DNA from: Epithemia pelagica
Taxonomy: Eukaryota > Bacillariophyta > Bacillariophyceae > Surirellales > Surirellaceae
NCBI GenBank assembly: GCA_946965045.2
Contig: OX337228.1
Location: forward strand, 1,364,001-1,428,000
Length of the DNA stretch: 64,000 nt
Reading direction: 5' to 3'
In this document: positions 1 through 10,273 of the stretch, in pieces
How positions within the stretch are numbered: the stretch's first letter is position 1
How the letters are laid out: every line of letters starts with the position of its first letter
Notes under the pieces: generated by a model
What the model saw: the letters and a program-made list of their open reading frames with translations, nothing else
The model's database searches: none
What the model was told of the DNA's origin: nothing
Program-made: the position numbers and the translations under genes

Positions 1-784
1 GGGAAGCCACTGCCGCAGAAGCCGACTTTTTCTCGAGATATTCAATGGTAAAGGGACAGTCGGGTCGCTGTGCCTCATTCTTCGTTGTCGCAGCGTCGGA
101 TGCACCAAATTTTTGTTTCAAGAGGGGAGCCAACTGTTGCGATTTCCATTGCTCAAAATCTCCTTCCAAATCGTCGTCGTCATTTCCCAAGGCCAAGGGC
201 AACAGTCGTTCGCCTTTGCAAACGTCAGCCAAGGCCTGGTCAATAAATTTGCCCATGGCATTGTAATGCTCGTATTGTTTGTTTCCCAAACCAAAGACAC
301 AAAATTCCAATGCAAGTTTCGTTGGTGGTTCTTGTTTGGATTCTTCTGGTTCATTTTCTTTTTCCGTTTGTTGTTGTTGTTGTTCTTGCAATTGGGAAAT
401 GAGCTGAGACGCATTGTCCGTTGGTTCGCCTTCGCCATAGGTGGCGACGAGCCAAATGCTGGGCGATTGAATCTCTTGTGGCGACGGCAAATCTTCGACA
501 TCAATGACTTGACACTGTACCAGGTTCACCAATTCCCGTTGCAACTGTCGCGCAAAGGACTCTGCTGTCCCGGTTTGACTGGCATAGTAGACAAAGAGCT
601 GTGGTGCCGATGAGTCGCTCGGTTGGTCGTCATCCTTGTTGGGATCAGTCGAACGAACAGCCTTGTTGTGGTTCTTATTCGTGTTGCTCTGGAACAACAC
701 ATACGCCAAAGAAGACGCCAACAAGACGGTGGAAACACCCGTTCCTACCAACACCCACAACAACGACGAGTCTTCTCCAAGCAT
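1..784 (-). CDS. POR: NADPH-cytochrome P450 reductase, N-terminal part (cut by window edge)
   Basis: Electron donor that passes electrons from NADPH through FAD and FMN to ER cytochromes P450. The frame is open from ATG at 784-782 to the window edge (261 codons). Residues 8-31 form a hydrophobic segment fitting the N-terminal ER membrane anchor, followed by a hydrophilic linker. The FMN domain starts near residue 63 with FVYYASQTGTAESFA, followed by ATYGEGEPTDNA (about 114-125) and FGLGNKQYEHYNAMGKF (about 164-180), all in the order expected for CPR. The FAD and NADPH domains lie outside the window. A poly-Gln and acidic insertion sits between the second and third motifs. Other diflavin reductases share the FMN motifs, but the anchor plus GNKQYEHYNAMGK favours CPR. 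The chosen ATG is the one that places the anchor at the N-terminus. Confidence 0.85.
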   Translation of the reverse strand, partial: MLGEDSSLLWVLVGTGVSTVLLASSLAYVLFQSNTNKNHNKAVRSTDPNKDDDQPSDSSAPQLFVYYASQTGTAESFARQLQRELVNLVQCQVIDVEDLPSPQEIQSPSIWLVATYGEGEPTDNASQLISQLQEQQQQQTEKENEPEESKQEPPTKLALEFCVFGLGNKQYEHYNAMGKFIDQALADVCKGERLLPLALGNDDDDLEGDFEQWKSQQLAPLLKQKFGASDAATTKNEAQRPDCPFTIEYLEKKSASAAVAS

Positions 785-1972
785 TGTCGTTCTTGATTCA
801 AGATCTAAGGGTGATACTAGTAATGGACTCTTTGTCCTCGATACAGCCAGACTTTGCAGAGAGGATCATAGCGAAATAGAGATAGAACCACGCAAGACAA
901 AGAGCGAACGATGACCACGTCACGGAATGCATCGATCGCGCTTCTTCTCGATTGAGCGGCCTATATGCGACGGCTCATTCGCTTTTGTAGGACGCGGTCG
1001 CATCACAATGGGCATCTCATCTCCACAATAATGACATTCGACATTCGACGCTCTAACCGTAGTAAGGTTAGAAGATAGAGACAACCTCTCTCGAGCCTCT
1101 TTTTAGAGTCGTAGACCAGGATGTCATTCGTCTCCAGAACGAGCTCCCGCAGGGGTTGTACAGGGGTATGTATGATGGAACGTTGCGCGAACACGCAACT
1201 CGTACTAATTACCTACTCCTATCGCCTTGCCATTTTCATAGAGCTTTCCTATTGTCAGGATGCTATAGATGCAAGACAGACGGATGATTTTCTGATCATT
1301 GTGCCAGGGTTCCGAACCATATTGTTCAGACCATGCAAATTATAGTGTTGTCACAGAACTCGTATATTTCCCCTCATGATGTATCCTTCGAATCATATCA
1401 CGATAAGAAGCCTCCCTTTACCAACGTAGTCCATACCACTTCGTGCCTTAGAGTGGTGATCATGATGAGGGTATGTTGGTTCTGTCGCGTGTCTGGTTCA
1501 TCCTCCGTTGCCTCGTTCTCTCTCTCTGTCTCTCTTCGTCCATCATCGTGCCGTGCTTCTTGGATCCCCAATGGGTAGGTATACCGAATGGGCATCCGGG
1601 TAGGTATACCGAATGGGCATCCATTTTGGAGTATTGCCTTCCCCTCCGATGCAAAAGCTTTGTGTCTGAAATGTCACTGGGTCTTGGGATCTAATGACCA
1701 CATCACAATCGCTCCTTTCCTCTCCACATTCCACGGTCGGTCATTGTCGTTGGTCATCGGACCTTGGGACTTGGGACAATGGCTTGTAGCACATCTTCAT
1801 TATCATTCCCGGTTAGGGCAATACAATAATAGATGACAAAAAACTTCGAATACGCCCAACAAGAATCAAATAGGTCCGAAATCCGGAGCCGCAATCCCGC
1901 AACAAATGCCACTGCTTCCAAAATCACTTGCCTCTCATTTGAGAACAAGAGACGACGAAGAAGAAAGGCACA
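785..1972. other. intergenic region, divergent promoters
   Basis: Lies between the start of the P450 reductase (minus) and the start of the first small secreted-peptide gene (plus). No frame here resembles a known protein; the short ORFs lack any domain or signal. It contains one perfect 25-bp tandem duplication, listed separately. Confidence 0.5.
1573..1622. repeat. perfect 25-bp tandem duplication (2 copies)
   Basis: The 25-bp unit at 1573-1597, which contains GGTAGGTATACCGAATGGGC, is repeated without mismatch at 1598-1622. GGTATACC within each unit is palindromic. It lies about 350 bp upstream of the secreted-peptide gene. No known family. Confidence 0.9.
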
Positions 1973-2519
1973 ATGAAACTTGGTTGGCTTGTAGCGTTCA
2001 TTTGCTTGGTTGTAGCCTCCGCTGACGGGGTGGCAAAAGACTGTCCCGATGCCGAGCACACGTGTGGTCCTTGTTGGGGTAGGTGATATATGCGCACACA
2101 AAATAAGAATAGGGTGTCGTGGATGGTATAGACACAATTCATTCCGGAATGGTGGTGGTTGGGTCGTCGGTTGTGACGACTGGCCATGCCGCCAAACAAG
2201 ACGCGCGTCTTCTCTCCTCCTAACACAAAAGAATAACATAAGTAGCTCGAGCGATTTCGAAACATTGGTTCTCACAAAAAGTCTCTGGCTGTTTCTTGTT
2301 CGTTACCAGGTGAAGCGGACGAGTACGATCCGGATACTGGTACGTCTTTCTTCTTCGTAGATGGAACGAATCTCGTGCTACTGGACACACCATCTGACGT
2401 ATCTCTTGTTGTTGTTGTTGTGTTGTTGTTGTTGTGCAGGTCGCATCGAACCCAAGGGCCCAACACCAGCTCCCACTCACAAGGTGACATATGTCAACCC
2501 ATGGGGTAGTGTACCGTAA
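1973..2519 (+). CDS. small secreted peptide, copy 1 (three exons, 71 aa)
   Basis: Not a family I recognise. Predicted exons 1973-2078, 2310-2339 and 2440-2519 join in phase 1 at both introns (GT..AG, 231 and 100 nt). Exon 1 gives a signal peptide (MKLGWLVAFICLVVASADG) and a short Cys segment with DCPDAEHTCGPCW. Exon 2 adds an acidic stretch, EADEYDPDTG. Exon 3 gives a Pro/Thr linker (RIEPKGPTPAPTHK) and ends VTYVNPWGSVP before TAA at 2517-2519. Exon 3 and both its flanks are almost identical to those of the gene at 3674-4141, while exon 1 and 2 are not. The NPWG tail resembles INPWGHVP in the vWA protein at 5054-6950. The stop lies within GTAAGC, which could also serve as a splice donor, so a longer product is possible, though I see no suitable downstream exon. 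The intron choice is strongly supported by matching phases in the two copies. Confidence 0.6.
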
Positions 2520-2758
2520 GCAACTTTTCACCGCACACAAGGACAGAATCGTTGGGGTGATGGGCACTCTGTTTTCTTCCTTCTCCTCCCCAAGAGAGAA
2601 GAGAGAGATGACGTGACTCATCAAGGAGGAGGAGTGTCCCATCTTTAAGTCTCCAGCCGAAACTGTCCACAATCCATATGTTCCATCATTTATCACTATC
2701 AAAATCAATATCGTAGAAGCATTTAAAAACCGTGTTCGAGCCTCCTGGTTCGGGCTGA
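2336..2758 (+). repeat. segmental duplicate, copy A (about 420 bp, near-identical)
   Basis: This segment matches 3958-4377 with only a few substitutions and one 3-bp length difference near 2620. It covers the intron 2, exon 3 and 3' flank of the secreted-peptide gene. The left boundary falls within about 5 bp of the exon 2/intron 2 junction (TACTGGTACGTC in both). The right boundary follows TGGTTCGGGCTGA. Outside these limits the two loci do not align by eye. Confidence 0.9.
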
Positions 2759-3673
2759 TCCGGATACCACGGATCCCTAACCACTACTCATCCAGTCTAT
2801 TGAAGAGGATGAGAACAAACATTCATTACACAAAGACACACACACACACATTCTCGAGAGTCATGGTGCGTGGTTTCGAGAATCTGCCATTGTGTGTACA
2901 GTCAGTGCAGCCGGGGATGGCCACCTGTGTATAGATACGTACGGGTGATCACCAAGATGAGTGTGGATTTTTTCGAGTTTCTCATGATAACTTTCACCGA
3001 CCTTGGAATCTATAGTATCCTAATGGTCGAACAACAATTAGGAGAATGGTATACATGGTTTGTTTTACTTGAGCATTCTCCTAGAGGTAGAGGAAAGGAG
3101 GGAACATTCTCCCTAGTCCAACCAGTGTCCTCTTTCTTACATGATTGCTCCTTGCACTGGTAGTCCACTATCGTTGTTGCTCAAACACAGGGACCAAATA
3201 GCAACCGACTCTGCAATCGCCCAAAGTGGCATCCTCGGTACTCCTGATAACTTCGACCGGCCATGGAATATCGTAAATGGTATTACAGTTTATAATGATA
3301 TTTATGTTTGTTTTACTTGAGCGACCCGCTTGCTGATTCCTCACGATCGGGCAGCGATTTCCCCAGTCATTTTACGACCTGATCGTATCACCAAAAGGAC
3401 ATTATTGCTCTATAGGCGTAAGTAATTGGACTGCTGTAGTCATTGGTGGAATGTCTATGTCTTACCAGTATCCCAGTCATCATAGTTCCCAATAGACCCC
3501 CAAGATACATATTATTTATGCCCTGAATCTGGGTGTTACGCAGAGAGATCTCGTTCCTTCGCCGCGCGAGAGGTTCGTCTTTTTGTTGTCAACGTTGAGC
3601 ACACAATTGGTCCTCTTGCCACATTCGATTTGATTTGTCTTTTTTCTCTTCATAACACACCTCTACCTCTAGA
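2759..3673. other. intergenic region with a diverged ~90-bp internal repeat
   Basis: No gene recognised. The stretch 2981-3074 and the stretch 3241-3322 are diverged copies: both begin with a TGATAACTT-like motif, contain TGGAAT, and end in TGTTTTACTTGAGC. A short CA-dinucleotide run is present near 2835. The region ends in the promoter of the second secreted-peptide gene. Confidence 0.5.
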
Positions 3674-4141
3674 ATGATGAACATGAAGATCTTTGTAGCT
3701 ACTTTGTTGGCAGCCTTGATGCCCGTTGCCGTCTTGGGTGACGGTGTAAGTATCCGTACGTGATGGTTTCGGAAGGAGATGGGTGGGTAACAGGAAGCTT
3801 CTCTTCTGACTCGGTTCCTTTTGCTTGATTTCTTTTTGTTTTGCGTTGCTCTTGCGTATCTTGCCTCGTCTCGACACATTGTAACGATTGATCGGCAATC
3901 CTCAATGGCGGCGGCATTACAGATGAATGTATTCACGTAGTGTGTGGAGACAGTTGTACTGGTACGTCTTTCTTCTTCGTAGATGGAACGAATCTCGTCC
4001 TACTGGACACACCATCTGACGTATCTCTTGTTGTTGTTGTTGTGTTGTTGTTGTTGTGCAGGTCGCATCGAACCCAAGGGCCCAACACCAGCTCCCACTC
4101 ACAAGGTGACATATGTCAACCCATGGGGTAGTATACCGTAA
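3674..4141 (+). CDS. small secreted peptide, copy 2 (three exons, 62 aa)
   Basis: Unrecognised small secreted protein, partner of the gene at 1973-2519. Predicted exons are 3674-3743, 3923-3961 and 4062-4141, both introns in phase 1. Exon 1 encodes a signal peptide (MMNMKIFVATLLAALMPVAV), exon 2 a segment with three cysteines (ECIHVVCGDSCTG), and exon 3 the same Pro/Thr linker and VTYVNPWGSIP tail as copy 1, ending at TAA 4139-4141. The exon 1 donor is ambiguous. GTGTAA after 3743 keeps the shared frame. The stronger GTAAGT two bases later would run into TAG after five codons and give a peptide without the conserved tail. I prefer the first because both genes then share phase and tail. Three possible ATGs occur within the first four codons. 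Confidence 0.55.
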
Positions 4142-4377
4142 GCAACTTTTCACCGCACACAAGGACAGAATCGTTGGGGTGATGGGCACTCTGTTTTCTT
4201 CCTTCTCCTCCCCAAGAGAGAAGAGAGAGATGACGTGACTCACCAAGGAGGAGTGTCCCATCTTTAAGTCTCCAGCCGAAACTGTCCACAATCCATATGT
4301 TCCATCATTTATCATTATCAAAATCAATATCGTAGAAGCATTTAAAAACCGTGTTCGAGCCTCCTGGTTCGGGCTGA
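3958..4377 (+). repeat. segmental duplicate, copy B (about 420 bp, near-identical)
   Basis: Partner of 2336-2758; the offset is 1622 bp at the left end and 1619 bp at the right end because of one 3-bp indel. The low divergence includes intronic TTG-repeat sequence and the 3' flank, pointing to a recent duplication or gene conversion rather than selection on coding sequence alone. Confidence 0.9.
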
Positions 4378-5053
4378 GGAATGAAGTTAAATTATGGTTT
4401 CCTGAAACTCGTAAGCTATTTGTGTATCGAGACTCTGGTGGACCACAAGGTATTGCACCAAGAGTATCTGTAAAGGGTATCCCACAACTGGTATACGATC
4501 AGCCTCCTTGTGTGGGGTCGGTCTTGAGAGAAATGAGGTTTTGTTTTCGTGGGAGCACTCATGAGACTGGCAGTAGTGGAGGAACTCTCGTAACGCCCTT
4601 GTAACGCCATTTGCTGGTGTCTAGGAACCCCCTGTCAATGCATACTTGGCTGCCACACAGAAATCAATGTGTTCAACTACATGTTCTCTCCATTCGACAT
4701 ACTTCGTCTTGTAGTAGTTACTGGTCGATTATTGGGTGAAGGCATTTGTGTTCGCCCTCTTGAAACATGAATGGGAGTCTCGGATGTTACGGTGATCTGA
4801 CCATAGTGAAAATTTCGTCACGGGACCAGCAGACAACGGCTAGGAGTAGGTAGTACTCCGAACGACCAACCCTCAGCTATGCTGGGCTCAATGACCTACC
4901 ATTACCTCAACAGTACGTGTCTTGTTCAGCAATAATGTTATGACAATGCAATAATACTAAAATATGTAAGTTATGTTGGGTATCTGTTGTGTGTGTTTTC
5001 GATAGTGGTTTTGGTTTGATGGTTCTCCACAGAGTTGCCACGACAACCGCAGT
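4378..5053. other. intergenic region, no gene seen
   Basis: Unique sequence between the second secreted-peptide gene and the 3' end of the vWA gene. Short ORFs near 4420-4610 on both strands have no recognisable feature. Confidence 0.5.
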
Positions 5054-6950
5054 TTAATAGTGCATCGTTTCCACAAAAGTCGAAATGATAATGTTGTCAA
5101 TGAACATGAAAGAATTTCCTGGCGTGCTATCGGCGTGAATACGGAATAACATGTTCACGTTGTTATCGGGAACTTTGTACCACTTTTCCAAGTGACCTTC
5201 AATAGCGTGGTTAAAATGGACAGAAATATGGTAGGAATGCTCGACCCAGCTGTCGCCACCATCAACGGAATAGTCCAAATGAAAGTGCTCACCGTAGTCA
5301 AACCAGTTATAGACCGCGTAACTAAACGTGACTCGGGCAAAAGTACTGCCCATGACATCGACGGGAGGCGAGAGCATGTATTGGTCGTTGGCAGGATTAT
5401 TGTCTCCTTCCGTCAATGTGTCATCAACGAGAATGACACACCAGTTACTTGCGTCGTCATCGTGGGGACAGCTGTAGTTGAACTTGCCATTCCCAATCAA
5501 TTTCTTTCCGCCAGTACTGCCAACAAATTCCCAATTCGAAGTGCCGTCCTCAAATGTGTCAACGACCACTGGTGTCCACGAGCCTTCTTTATAGGAATCC
5601 CCAGAACCACAACGAGCCTTCTCGAGGAGGATTTCGACGGATTCTTCAGCTGCCAAGGCCCCATAGCCCTCCAAAACAACCGTATCGCCTGAAGCAATTT
5701 CTTCCATCAAGGTCATGTTCACGCTTCCCGTTTCAATAACCACGGGAAGAACGGCAATGTGCGCATCTTGAGCGTTGCGCGACTGTCCAACGGCATAAGC
5801 ATGATGCTTGGCATTGTCCTTGTTCCTTTCCTCGAAATCATCACCGATGGTAGAAGTTCCATCAGCGACAACAACGATGGCTCGATCATTTTCGGAATCC
5901 TTCAAGGTCTCGTAACAGGATCTAATGGCATCTCCTGTATTGGTGTATCCTCCCTTGAAAGGAATAGTGCTCAAGCTTCCAGTAGCAGCTGTGGCGTCAG
6001 TCAAGTTTGACACAATTTCCGATTCATCGGAGAAGACAACGATAGAAAAGTGTAGATCAGGTGTCGTTGCCTCGTCCAAAGCTGTTATGAATTTCTCGGC
6101 ATAGTGAAGCATACTGGCAAAGTTGTCACAGCACGTATCCTCTCCGTTATAGGACGGATCAGTGGAATATTTGGCACAACTGCATCCATAACAATCGTAT
6201 GTTTGGTCGGTTGAACAAATGGATCCTGACATGTCCAACGCCACACAAACGTCCAATTTTCGATCGCAGCTTTTTTCGGTGGGAGCACCGGTCGGAACGC
6301 TGGTAGGAGCACTGGTAGGGGCGCTGGTCGGCGAAGGTTCTGGAACGTGACCCCAGGGATTGATGTATTCCTTGGTGGGTGGTTGGGTAGGGGCATTTTT
6401 TTTATCGCAATCATCAATACATTTGCGGCCTAGTCGTAGTAAAAGTATGACAGATTTGGGGATAGATATCAGATTGAACGTGGAGCAGTCGAACGCAGTG
6501 AGTGAGGAGTTTCCAAGAACAGTGCTGAGAATGTCCAGTTTCGATTCAAACAAAGATAATGAACTTCATCTCAAGACAAGGACAACGAGAGGAACACACG
6601 TACCGGTGCAAGTACTACTACCGCACACCTCCCATGGACATGCTGTATTTGTGAGGTTTCAGAATGTTATCATTCGAGCGAAAAGCGTCCGATAGGATTA
6701 TCAACAAAACAGCAACAACCAGATCACCAACAACAGCAACAAGAAAGAAAACAAAAGTTAGAGAACACCAAAACAGTGGAAAACAGAAGTTAGAGAACAC
6801 CAAAACAATGCCCACCCCCATGCCCTCTCTCGTGCACCTCTCAGCCACTCGTCGCGCACCTTTGGATCCAACTCCATCTCCTCGAGCCAGTGGCATCCAA
6901 ACAGCCACTAGCGACCAACCAGCAACGGCAAACTTCATCTTCTTGATCAT
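5054..6950 (-). CDS. secreted von Willebrand factor A domain protein
   Basis: Probably an extracellular adhesion or matrix protein. Predicted exon 1 is 6950-6860 and exon 2 is 6429-5054, joined in phase 1 (488 aa). Exon 1 carries a signal peptide (MKFAVAGWSLVAVWMPLARG). Exon 2 opens with a Cys-rich RKCIDDCDKK, then a Pro/Thr linker with INPWGHVP and SAPTSAPTSVPTGAPT. The vWA domain follows: CVALDMSGS is a complete DxSxS MIDAS motif, GYTNTGDAI supplies the Thr, and VVVADGTST the Asp. The C-terminal ~150 residues (from VVVDTFEDGTSNWEFVG to DNIIIS) are beta-rich and look like a lectin-like jelly-roll or MAM-type domain. The donor after 6860 is inferred from phase; a start 12 nt downstream (6938) is equally possible. 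The N-terminal layout of signal, cysteines, Pro/Thr linker and NPWG parallels the two small peptide genes upstream. Confidence 0.75.
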
Positions 6951-7920
6951 GTGCTTCTTCACACCAAACACCAGCAACAATGGAAGGATGACCCACAACG
7001 AACTGTGAACTGGAAATTATGGGATGGACAAAAGGCAGTCCAGTTTGGTGGTGCCAGTGAAGTTACCAGTGTGGTGAGCGAATGTAGTGTTCGTATTAGA
7101 CCCTTTAAATTCGTGTTCAGCAAAGACCCAATTGATATTCACTAGGCAATTGTATCAACTTCTCAAGTGACCCTGGAATACTGGTACAATGGTGTGTATT
7201 GCCTGAACGACTGCTTACAATTGGAAGTCGTTTATGGGCAATACACAAACTATCAGGATGGGGTCATGGAAAGAATGACCTAGAACATGATACTGCAAGA
7301 TCAAGATGACCTCTTACGAGATACGAGTACGAGTACGAGTACAAGATACAAGAAGCAAACCACAGAAAATACAAGATGGTTGCGAGTCTAATAGCTTGAC
7401 CTTTTAGACCAATCTCTCTAGAGAGCTAGAAAAATCTTATTATAGTCTGGGTATAGCGAGAAGCGGCTTCCTTGGGTCTACCTACAATAAGAGATTTTCT
7501 CTAGAGACTGGTGATCCGGATATTCTACTAGTAAAGTGCGGATAGAAATATAATTCGAATCTTGTAGTTTTAAGCAAAATCCCTTAGACAGTCTAAGCTC
7601 ATTGCCACTTGCCACACCCAGCCGACATCACCACAAGACCGACCAACGACCAAGCCATGACCCCCAGGTGACCGTGACCCTGAGACCTGAGACATCTCAA
7701 CGAAGATATCTAAATTAATATAGGACAATACGGGAATATCCAGAGAGGAGTACCAGTTCGTCGGACTCTACCTAGTTGGTAGAGTTCGTATTCGTAGTCT
7801 ACTCATAGTCTTCACGACCGTCCATCCTGGCGAAAGATACCGTCCTGTACGAGTATTTTGGAAGACCGACTCCTACCAGTACGAGTACAAGTACGAGTAC
7901 TCCTACACAACAAGGACTCC
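6951..7920. other. gene-poor region with short simple repeats
   Basis: No coding region recognised. Around 7322-7344 and 7876-7902 there are short runs of a TACGAG/TACAAG repeat. Between about 7395 and 7520 there are imperfect inverted repeats around TCTCTAGAGA, possibly a decayed small element. Upstream of the vWA gene, so its promoter lies at the left end. Confidence 0.45.
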
Positions 7921-8172
7921 TCTAGTGCCTAGTCTACCGGTCTCTGTCCTCATATGAGGACATCATGTCCAAGATATTAAAGCCTGGCAACCTTTACCTA
8001 GATATTAAAGCCTGACAACTGGTACTATGACCAAACTAAACCTGAGGAAAACGATGGTGCCATCCATTTTTCTCTATGCTGCAAAGAATACCATGAACTG
8101 AGATGTGCCAAATAATGTGTCCTCATATGAGGATATGTCCTCATATGAGGACAATGGTAGACTAGACACTAG
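7921..8172 (+). mobile_element. MITE-like element, left copy
   Basis: A unit of about 252 bp whose own ends are inverted repeats: it opens with TCTAGTG..TAGTCTACC followed by GTCCTCATATGAGGAC and closes with GTCCTCATATGAGGAC followed by GGTAGACTAGACACTAGA. It has no coding capacity. An inverted, near-identical copy lies at 8260-8508. Terminal inverted repeats, small size and lack of ORF fit a non-autonomous DNA transposon; I could not identify a clean target-site duplication. Confidence 0.7.
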
Positions 8173-8259
8173 ACGATCTATTTGCATGACTACTCCCTAC
8201 CAGTTTTTAATTTGACTCAAGTGGCATCTTTCAATGAGCAAACAAAAAGACTGCTTACA

Positions 8260-8508
8260 CTAGTGTCTAGTCTACCATTGTCCTCATATGAGGACATATC
8301 CTCATATGAGGACACATTTGGCACATCTCAGTTCATGGTATTCTTTGCAGCATAGAGAAAAATGGATGGCACCATCGTTTTCCTCAGGTTTAGTTTGGTC
8401 ATAGTACCAGTTGTCAGGCTTTAATATCTTGGTACCGGTTGCCAGGCTTTAATATCTTGGACATGATGTCCTCATATGAGGACAGAGACCTGTAGACTAG
8501 ACACTAGA
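8260..8508 (-). mobile_element. MITE-like element, right copy (inverted)
   Basis: Reverse-complement copy of 7921-8172, differing by a few substitutions and small indels (for example AAATAATGTG versus AAATGTG). An 87-bp unique spacer separates them, so the pair forms a potential hairpin with arms of about 250 bp. The 16-bp palindrome GTCCTCATATGAGGAC, or a one-base variant, occurs three times in each arm (about 7946, 8119, 8137, 8280, 8298 and 8468). Confidence 0.7.
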
Positions 8509-10273
8509 CGTTCACTAAAAATAAAACAAGAGATTTGAGATTTAGACTCCAGAGTGTGTTCATGTTTTTGTCATAGGCTGCCGAAGGTAGGTTGTTGATA
8601 GCTTTTAGCTCGCTGTCTGTACACATCCTTTCCGAGTTGCATCGTCTCGTGTTACCATGAAGAGGATCCAGTTCTTGCTGGCAAACAGTTGGAATGGACA
8701 ATCGAGGAAAGACGCGTCAAGAAGATGAACACTCCAAACTGCCAGAATTTTTCCTTCGTTGTCGTACCTCCTCCTTTTGGTCGCTGCCATGGAACGCTGG
8801 TCGACATGCATGAGTACCATGAGAATGGGAAACAAACAACAACACGACCGGCCTGTACAACAAGAATCCAACAACCAACCAGTCTAGTTCGAAGGTTGCA
8901 ACTCCGTTGCCAAGATCGGACAAAGATCACAGGGAGAGAAGTTCTGTGTTGACAATGGAAAGACTGGCGTTTCACCTTGTCACGCAGAGTCTCTCACAGA
9001 ATCTCGAATCCTGGATCAATGAGCAATCCGAAGTACGACTTGAAGAAACCAGAGAACCAATGAAAGTGTCATCTGTCTGTTTGCGTTTTGGCAAGGGTAC
9101 AATTTCCAAATCTTTTTCTGCCATTGTCAGGGTTCTCGTTGACAGCACTGTCGGAGACAAGCCAGACTCGTGTCTCTGGTACAGTTCATCCTGGCTGTGT
9201 GCACGTTGTGTGGTTGTGGATATAGGGACTCGTAAATCTGGTCCGGAAAAGGAGACTACCAGCGCTGTAAGTTTGGTGCGGTGCTGACTTTCAGTCCAAC
9301 CAAATGGGACAAGAAACCTTTCAAACACACACGATATTCTTTTGGCATGACACGATAAAAAACCAACTGAATCACCCTTGGTTTGAAACCATGAAAGTGA
9401 CACCCTTGTCGGAAGTCGGAACTCGCCTTTGGATGCAGAGAATCTCGGGGCCTGTGTGCATTCGTTTGGAAAAACCACAATCACAATGAAAGCAGCAGCG
9501 TTAAATACGTTGCTGAAAACATGCTATAATCTGTTTTCATTGGGTCGAGCCTCATGTCGAGAGTAGTGCGTTCTTCTAGACGACCACAGTGTGGTGGTGT
9601 CTCTGTAGAGAGTGCCACCAAACGACCCTCGCGAGAGTTTGCAAGATTGGAAGATATGGCGAGTGGTGGATGCTACTGCTCCAAACTTGTCGCCCTGCGC
9701 GGGGTACACCCAAATTTCTATGATCCTCTAGCTAGGGCTGTAGTGAGAGGCTTATTTTCGATGAGGTTCTAAGCCTTAAATAGAGAAGACCGAGCACTTG
9801 TACTATGGTTAAGTAATTTTCATGATGCTGTACAAACATCGAGTTACACTACAGAAAAATTGCGATCCTGGCGAGACACTGCGTCGCTGGAAGGACTCGC
9901 TCTCCAAAAAGATACTTACAAGTACATGTGGGCATCCATCAACCGGATAGACAGTCTATTGGAAGCTAAGAGGGTTCCTTCAACAGCCCTCGTCATCTTT
10001 TGGAGACGACAACAAGAGAGCGAGAACACAGCTCGTCCGTAAGTGTGGAGGCAACCACAGAGCCGCAACAGAAGAGCAAGATCAACAACAATCGAAGCAG
10101 ACGAAAGAGCGTCCTTCATTGTCCTCTAAAAGGACGAGGCAGGAGCGATAACAACGACAACGAGACGAGTTCGATTGCTACTATTTGGCAGCAGAGGTAG
10201 CAAAGGGATCGATCACACATCCTCGACGATACACAAGAGAACCTCCTGAGTTGGTCTTTCCAAAAACCAAGAA
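8509..10273. other. unassigned region upstream of the 10.3-kb gene
   Basis: Several ORFs of 60-170 codons overlap on both strands (the longest, minus 8972-9484, has 170 codons), but none shows a domain, signal peptide or convincing splice pattern. One plus-strand stretch near 8891-9020 reads as a possible Cys-containing exon (GEKFCVDNGKTGVSPC) after a TCTAG acceptor, but I cannot find a matching first exon. The last few hundred bases probably form the promoter and 5' UTR of the next gene. Confidence 0.35.

Noticed and set aside
5192-5692. 166-codon plus-strand ORF
   Set aside because: Antisense to the vWA and beta-rich domains of the secreted protein.
7395-7520. Second small inverted-repeat element around TCTCTAGAGA
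   Set aside because: The arms match only imperfectly and the ends cannot be placed; kept only as a note in the intergenic entry.
8891-9020. Possible Cys-containing secreted exon (GEKFCVDNGKTGVSPC)
   Set aside because: No convincing first exon with a signal peptide and no paralogue in the window.
8972-9484. 170-codon minus-strand ORF in the gene-poor region
   Set aside because: No signal peptide, domain or coding-like composition; an overlapping plus frame of similar length is equally good.
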